Shown here: positions 4,765-8,147 of the stretch, piece after piece
How positions within the stretch are numbered: position 1 is the first letter of the stretch
Layout of the letters: every line of letters begins with the position of its first letter
Assembly (NCBI GenBank): GCA_024404215.1
Contig: JAKSQI010000070.1
Span: 1-8,147, forward strand
Source: Oscillospiraceae bacterium
GTDB taxonomy: Bacteria > Bacillota > Clostridia > Oscillospirales > Oscillospiraceae
Reading direction: 5' to 3'
Length of the DNA: 8,147 nucleotides
Notes under the pieces: model-generated
The model's database searches: none
Told to the model about the DNA's origin: nothing
Seen by the model: the letters and a program-made list of their open reading frames with translations, nothing else
Program-made: the position numbers and the translations under genes

Positions 4765-6654
4765 ATGCAAGCTATTGGTTCCCTGTTGCCGCGGCTGCTG
4801 GAGCGCCTGGAACTCAACAATAAAACAAAGCGTGTTCGCGTTCTGATGTTTTTGTTGGCCGACATTCTCAGCATCAATCTTTCCGGCATTCTAGCCCTCT
4901 ACCTACGCTTTGAATTCCAGTTTCAAAGCATGGTTGAATCCGGTTTTCTTTCTTCTCTTTTGAAAACCTGCCTGCCTAATACGATTCTGCTTTTATTATT
5001 ATTTGCCATGCTGCATCTCTATGTCAGCGTTTGGGCTCACGCCGGTGTTATGGAACTGTTAAACATCTTTCTGGCATCTGCCGCATCCATACTCCTGCAG
5101 CTAATGTGGAAATACCTGTTTAAGATTCCCTTCCCGAAGAGTTATTTGGTTCTCGCCCCCTTCCTTTTGGGATTTTTTCTGGTTGCCACCCGCTTCTCCT
5201 ATCGATTTCTTCGCCGTTTCCGTTTATTACTGAGTCACAAGGCCGGAAAACGAACCATGCTGATTGGAGCCGGCTCTGCCGGTGCCTCGGCTCTGCGAGA
5301 GTTTCAATTCAGTATTCATTCCCGAAACAAAATAGTCTGTATTATAGATGATAATCCCGCAAAAAAAGGTAAACGTCTAATGGGGGTTCGCATATCCGGT
5401 GGTCGGGATCAAATCGTAAGCTCAGCAGAACGATATCATATTGAGGAAATCATTTTTGCAATTCCCAGCATGAGCTTTCACGAGCGCCAGGAAATATTAT
5501 CCATTTGCCAGCAAACCGGCTGTAAGTTAAAGACTCTTCCCGGTATTTTTCAGGTTGCCAACGGCGACGTCAATATAAAGCAAATCCGGGATGTTGATAT
5601 CTACGATCTCCTCGGGCGTCCTGAAATCACTGTTGATTCTCTGGGAATCAACGACATGATTATGGGAAAAACTGTTTTGGTTACCGGCGGTGGCGGCAGC
5701 ATAGGCAGTGAACTCTGCCGACAGCTGGCAGCCAAAAAACCGGCTCAGTTAATTATCTTTGATATCTACGAAAACAATGCCTACGAAATCCAGCAGGAAT
5801 TGCTCCACACTTACCCCGACTTAACTCTTACGGTTTTAATTGGTTCTGTCCGCGACGCTGACTGTATTCGACGCCTGATGTTTACCTACCATCCTAATTT
5901 GGTCTTCCATGCTGCTGCGCATAAGCATGTCCCCCTTATGGAAGACTCTCCGGCAGAAGCGATCAAAAACAATGTTTTTGGTACCTTAAATGTTGCCCAA
6001 TCCGCTGCCGAAGCCGGCACGGAACGCTTCATTCTCATCTCAACCGATAAGGCCGTAAATCCAACCAATGTCATGGGTGCAAGCAAACGTATGTGTGAAA
6101 TGATAATACAGATGCTGAACGGCCAATATAAAACCATCTTCAGTGCTGTCCGTTTTGGTAATGTGCTGGGAAGCAACGGCAGTGTAATTCCTCTCTTCCG
6201 TAAACAAATCGCAGCCGGTGGTCCGGTTACTGTAACCCACCCGGATATTAATCGCTTTTTCATGACCATCCCGGAAGCTGTCAGTCTCGTACTTCAAGCC
6301 TGCGCATTTGCCAAGGGTGGAGATATCCACGTTCTGGATATGGGCGACCCGGTAAAAATTGATGATTTAGCACGGAAAATGATTCTGCTCTCCGGATTTG
6401 TTCCGGAGATTGACATTCCCATAGTATATACCGGACTCCGTCCCGGCGAAAAACTGTATGAGGAAGTGCTAATGGATGAAGAAGGTCTTCGCACCACCGA
6501 AAACCGCTCTATTTTTATTGGGAGCCCCATTCAATTTGACCAGAAAGAGTTTCTGGTTCATCTGCAGCAGTTGAGAAATGCTGACCCAGCCAATCATGAG
6601 CTTTTGCGTCAATTAATCGCTCAAGCCGTTCCCACCTATCACCCCGCACAATGA
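4765..6654 (+). CDS. Membrane-bound nucleotide-sugar 4,6-dehydratase (PglF/CapD/FlaA1-like)
   Basis: The product is 629 residues, the usual length of long PglF/CapD-type enzymes. Four membrane segments lie near residues 25-48, 70-91, 96-114 and 126-144. A first nucleotide-binding-like domain follows with LIGAGSAG (166-173), then the catalytic short-chain dehydrogenase domain with VTGGGGSIG (306-314) for NAD(P). The catalytic region is STDKAVNPTNVMGASK: TDK at 427-429, then M437 and K441, where Met replaces the usual Tyr of YxxxK. This is typical of this dehydratase group. RPGEKLYEE (559-567) is also a family signature. Members convert UDP-GlcNAc (or a related UDP-sugar) to the 4-keto-6-deoxy form at the inner membrane face, the first step to bacillosamine-, FucNAc- or QuiNAc-type sugars. 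Retaining or inverting chemistry cannot be decided. No aminotransferase or acetyltransferase is adjacent. The gene is monocistronic, divergent from the kinase operon. Confidence 0.92.
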   Translation: MQAIGSLLPRLLERLELNNKTKRVRVLMFLLADILSINLSGILALYLRFEFQFQSMVESGFLSSLLKTCLPNTILLLLLFAMLHLYVSVWAHAGVMELLNIFLASAASILLQLMWKYLFKIPFPKSYLVLAPFLLGFFLVATRFSYRFLRRFRLLLSHKAGKRTMLIGAGSAGASALREFQFSIHSRNKIVCIIDDNPAKKGKRLMGVRISGGRDQIVSSAERYHIEEIIFAIPSMSFHERQEILSICQQTGCKLKTLPGIFQVANGDVNIKQIRDVDIYDLLGRPEITVDSLGINDMIMGKTVLVTGGGGSIGSELCRQLAAKKPAQLIIFDIYENNAYEIQQELLHTYPDLTLTVLIGSVRDADCIRRLMFTYHPNLVFHAAAHKHVPLMEDSPAEAIKNNVFGTLNVAQSAAEAGTERFILISTDKAVNPTNVMGASKRMCEMIIQMLNGQYKTIFSAVRFGNVLGSNGSVIPLFRKQIAAGGPVTVTHPDINRFFMTIPEAVSLVLQACAFAKGGDIHVLDMGDPVKIDDLARKMILLSGFVPEIDIPIVYTGLRPGEKLYEEVLMDEEGLRTTENRSIFIGSPIQFDQKEFLVHLQQLRNADPANHELLRQLIAQAVPTYHPAQ

Positions 6655-6656
6655 AT

Positions 6657-6683
6657 AGAGCCCGTCGATAAACGACGGGCTTT
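6657..6683 (+). terminator. Rho-independent terminator of the dehydratase gene
   Basis: An 11-bp stem (6657-6667 with 6673-6683, core AGCCCGTCG/CGACGGGCT, one G-T pair) with loop ATAAA begins 3 bases after the stop codon. The T-tract is short (TTTG), so it may be weaker than the others; the second hairpin downstream could act as a backup. Confidence 0.7.
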
Positions 6684-6688
6684 GTACG

Positions 6689-6718
6689 AAAAAAGCCCTG
6701 TGCCGAAGCACAGGGCTT
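6689..6718 (-). terminator. Strong rho-independent terminator of tuf with UUCG tetraloop
   Basis: On the minus strand an 11-bp stem AAGCCCTGTGC/GCACAGGGCTT (6693-6703 with 6708-6718) is closed by C(UUCG)G, an extra-stable tetraloop, and followed by a run of six T (6694-6689). It lies 12 bases after the tuf stop codon and marks the end of the str transcript. Confidence 0.92.
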
Positions 6719-6730
6719 AAGTTTTAAGAA

Positions 6731-7927
6731 TTACTCGTTGATACCGGTAACAACGCCGGAACCTACGGTACGGCCGCCTTCACGGATAGCGAAGCGCAGA
6801 CCTTCTTCAATAGCGATAGGAGTAATCAGCTCAACGTCCATGGTAACGTTATCGCCGGGCATGCACATTTCAGTGCCTTCGGGCAGGGTGATAACACCGG
6901 TAACGTCAGTGGTACGGAAATAGAACTGAGGTCTGTAGTTGTTGAAGAAAGGAGTGTGACGGCCACCTTCGTCCTTGGACAGTACGTAAACCTGACCGGA
7001 GAACTTGGTGTGGGGATGAATGGACTTGGGAGCAGCCAGAACCTGACCACGCTCGATATCGGTCTTGGCAATACCACGCAGCAGAGTACCGATGTTGTCG
7101 CCGGCTTCTGCATAGTCCAGCAGCTTGCGGAACATTTCAATACCGGTAACGGTGGTCTCCTTGGGCTCATCCATCAGACCAACGATTTCAACCTTCTCGT
7201 TCAGCTTCAGCTGACCACGCTCAACACGACCGGTAGCAACAGTACCACGACCGGTAATGGTGAATACGTCTTCAACAGGCATCAGGAAGGGCTGGTCGGC
7301 CTTACGCTCAGGGGTAGGAATGTGGCTGTCAACGGTGTCCATCAGTTCCTGGATGCAAGCATACTCAGGAGCAGCAGGATCCTCACTGGTGGAAGCCAGA
7401 GCGTTCAGAGCAGAACCCTTAACAATGGGGCAGCCTTCAAACTCATAGGACTCCAGCAGTTCGGAAACCTCCATCTCAACCAGTTCCAGCAGTTCAGGGT
7501 CGTCAACCTGATCGCACTTGTTCAGGAATACAACAATGGCGGGAACGCCTACCTGACGGGCCAGCAGGATGTGCTCACGAGTCTGAGCCATAGGTCCATC
7601 GGAAGCAGCGATAACCAGAATAGCACCGTCCATCTGGGCAGCACCGGTAATCATGTTCTTGATGTAGTCAGCATGACCCGGGCAGTCAACGTGAGCATAG
7701 TGACGAGCTTCGGTCTCATACTCAACGTGAGCGGTGTTAATGGTGATACCACGCTCTCTCTCTTCGGGAGCCTTGTCGATAGATGCATAATCTTCGTACT
7801 TAGCCTTGCCGGAGAAAGCCAGATACTTGGTGATAGCAGCGGTCAGAGTGGTCTTACCGTGGTCAACGTGGCCAATGGTACCGATGTTTACATGGGGCTT
7901 GGTTCTTTCAAATTTAGCTTTAGCCAT
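6731..7927 (-). CDS. tuf: Elongation factor Tu
   Basis: The full 398-residue EF-Tu carries aminoacyl-tRNA to the ribosome as a GTP complex. All GTPase motifs are present: GHVDHGKT (19-26), switch I RERGITI (57-63), DCPGH (81-85) with the catalytic His85, NKCD (136-139) and SAL (172-174). Domains II and III follow, ending GVVTGINE. A GGAGGAT ribosome binding site (7940-7934) lies 6 bases before the ATG. Codon use is strongly biased, as expected for a highly expressed gene, and differs from the neighbouring glycan genes; this bias also leaves a long open frame on the opposite strand. It follows fusA by 86 bp, the usual end of the str operon (rpsL-rpsG-fusA-tuf), and has a probable promoter of its own in that gap. 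A second tuf copy elsewhere is possible but cannot be judged here. Confidence 0.99.
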   Translation of the reverse strand: MAKAKFERTKPHVNIGTIGHVDHGKTTLTAAITKYLAFSGKAKYEDYASIDKAPEERERGITINTAHVEYETEARHYAHVDCPGHADYIKNMITGAAQMDGAILVIAASDGPMAQTREHILLARQVGVPAIVVFLNKCDQVDDPELLELVEMEVSELLESYEFEGCPIVKGSALNALASTSEDPAAPEYACIQELMDTVDSHIPTPERKADQPFLMPVEDVFTITGRGTVATGRVERGQLKLNEKVEIVGLMDEPKETTVTGIEMFRKLLDYAEAGDNIGTLLRGIAKTDIERGQVLAAPKSIHPHTKFSGQVYVLSKDEGGRHTPFFNNYRPQFYFRTTDVTGVITLPEGTEMCMPGDNVTMDVELITPIAIEEGLRFAIREGGRTVGSGVVTGINE

Positions 7928-7964
7928 GAAATTATCCTCCTAATAGTTTGTTACATAGCAGATG

Positions 7965-7981
7965 TACTGTATTTTACAGTA
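7965..7981. repeat. 17-bp perfect palindrome overlapping the tuf promoter -10
   Basis: TACTGTA (7965-7971) and TACAGTA (7975-7981) are exact inverted repeats separated by TTT. The palindrome covers the predicted -10 of the tuf promoter. It could be an operator or a small RNA hairpin, but with an AT-rich short stem it may also be chance. Confidence 0.5.
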
Positions 7982-7999
7982 TTCTTACTTAATTTACAA
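7971..7999 (-). promoter_or_regulatory. Probable tuf promoter in the fusA-tuf gap
   Basis: On the minus strand TTGTAA (7994-7999; 4/6 match), a 17-base spacer and TAAAAT (7971-7976; 5/6 match) form a plausible sigma-A promoter. The transcript would start near 7964, about 37 bases before the ATG. tuf could thus be read both from the str operon and from this site, as no terminator is seen after fusA. Confidence 0.5.
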
Positions 8000-8013
8000 G
8001 AGTTTTTAAATGC

Positions 8014-8147
8014 TTACTTCTTGCTGATGATTTCAGCCTGAATGTTCTTGGGAATTTCCTGGAAGTGACTGGGTTCCATGGAGTAGTTACCACGGCCCTG
8101 AGTCTTGCTGCGCAGATCGGTTGCATAACCGAACATGTTGGACAGAG
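8014..8147 (-). CDS. fusA: Elongation factor G, C-terminal end (truncated by window edge)
   Basis: The last 43 codons of a minus-strand gene read LSNMFGYATDLRSKTQGRGNY and on to a Lys-Lys-stop end. MFGYAT.LRS.TQGRG is a highly conserved stretch of the EF-G C-terminal domain (domain V). EF-G is the GTPase that drives ribosomal translocation. The stop TAA is at 8014-8016, and tuf follows after 86 bp in the same direction, which is the standard str-operon order. The GTPase domain lies outside the window. The visible part looks intact. Confidence 0.95.
   Translation of the reverse strand, partial: LSNMFGYATDLRSKTQGRGNYSMEPSHFQEIPKNIQAEIISKK

Noticed and set aside
7965..7981. SOS (LexA) box at the tuf promoter
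   Set aside because: The arms resemble CTGTA...TACAG, but the central spacing is three bases too short for the E. coli box, and tuf is not a known SOS gene.
6956..8041. Open frame of 361 codons on the plus strand, antisense to tuf
   Set aside because: It lies opposite a conserved, highly expressed gene whose biased codon use avoids stops in the reverse frame. Its translation is low-complexity (Asn, Gly, Leu, Val, Thr, Gln) with no recognisable domain, and it runs into fusA.

Overview
The window looks chromosomal and comes from a Gram-positive Clostridia-type bacterium, possibly of the Oscillospiraceae/Ruminococcaceae group. The grounds are strong AGGAGG-type ribosome binding sites, sigma-A-like promoters with extended -10 elements, a DUF1836 regulator (a Firmicutes family), a fusA-tuf end of a str operon, and bacterial tyrosine kinases of CapA/CapB type. 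The lineage is an inference from sequence style, not from a database search.

Layout. Positions 1-149 (minus) hold the start of an SGNH/GDSL-type hydrolase. Facing away from it is a DUF1836 putative DNA-binding regulator (290-796, plus), which ends in a near-perfect bidirectional terminator (801-840). A minus-strand operon of three genes runs from about 4650 down to 845. It encodes a membrane-anchored protein with three Ig-like modules (3786-4607) and two paralogous fused Wzz/BY-kinases (2281-3774 and 845-2281), each ending in a Gly-Tyr repeat tail with ten tyrosines. Divergent from this operon is a membrane-bound PglF/CapD-type nucleotide-sugar 4,6-dehydratase (4765-6654, plus). Two terminators then stand tail to tail, followed by the end of a str operon on the minus strand: the C-terminus of EF-G (8014-8147) and a complete EF-Tu gene (6731-7927). 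The EF-Tu gene appears to have its own promoter, which overlaps a 17-bp palindrome.

How the genes may work together. The two kinases, the Ig-like surface protein and the divergent dehydratase look like the control and sugar-supply part of an extracellular glycan (capsule or exopolysaccharide) or surface glycosylation system. The dehydratase would make a UDP-4-keto-6-deoxy-sugar. The Wzz/BY-kinase fusions would control polymer length and export by tyrosine autophosphorylation of their tails. The Ig-like protein is the novel element: it is the first gene of the operon, so it is a candidate extracellular partner of the kinases. No glycosyltransferase, flippase, polymerase or tyrosine phosphatase is in the window, so the rest of the system must lie elsewhere. 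The most unusual feature is the unequal pair of kinases. Both have intact Walker motifs and Tyr tails, but only the downstream one keeps the ExxRxxR oligomerisation motif.

No stretch above 300 bp lacks a gene. No tRNA, rRNA, CRISPR, insertion sequence or riboswitch was recognised.
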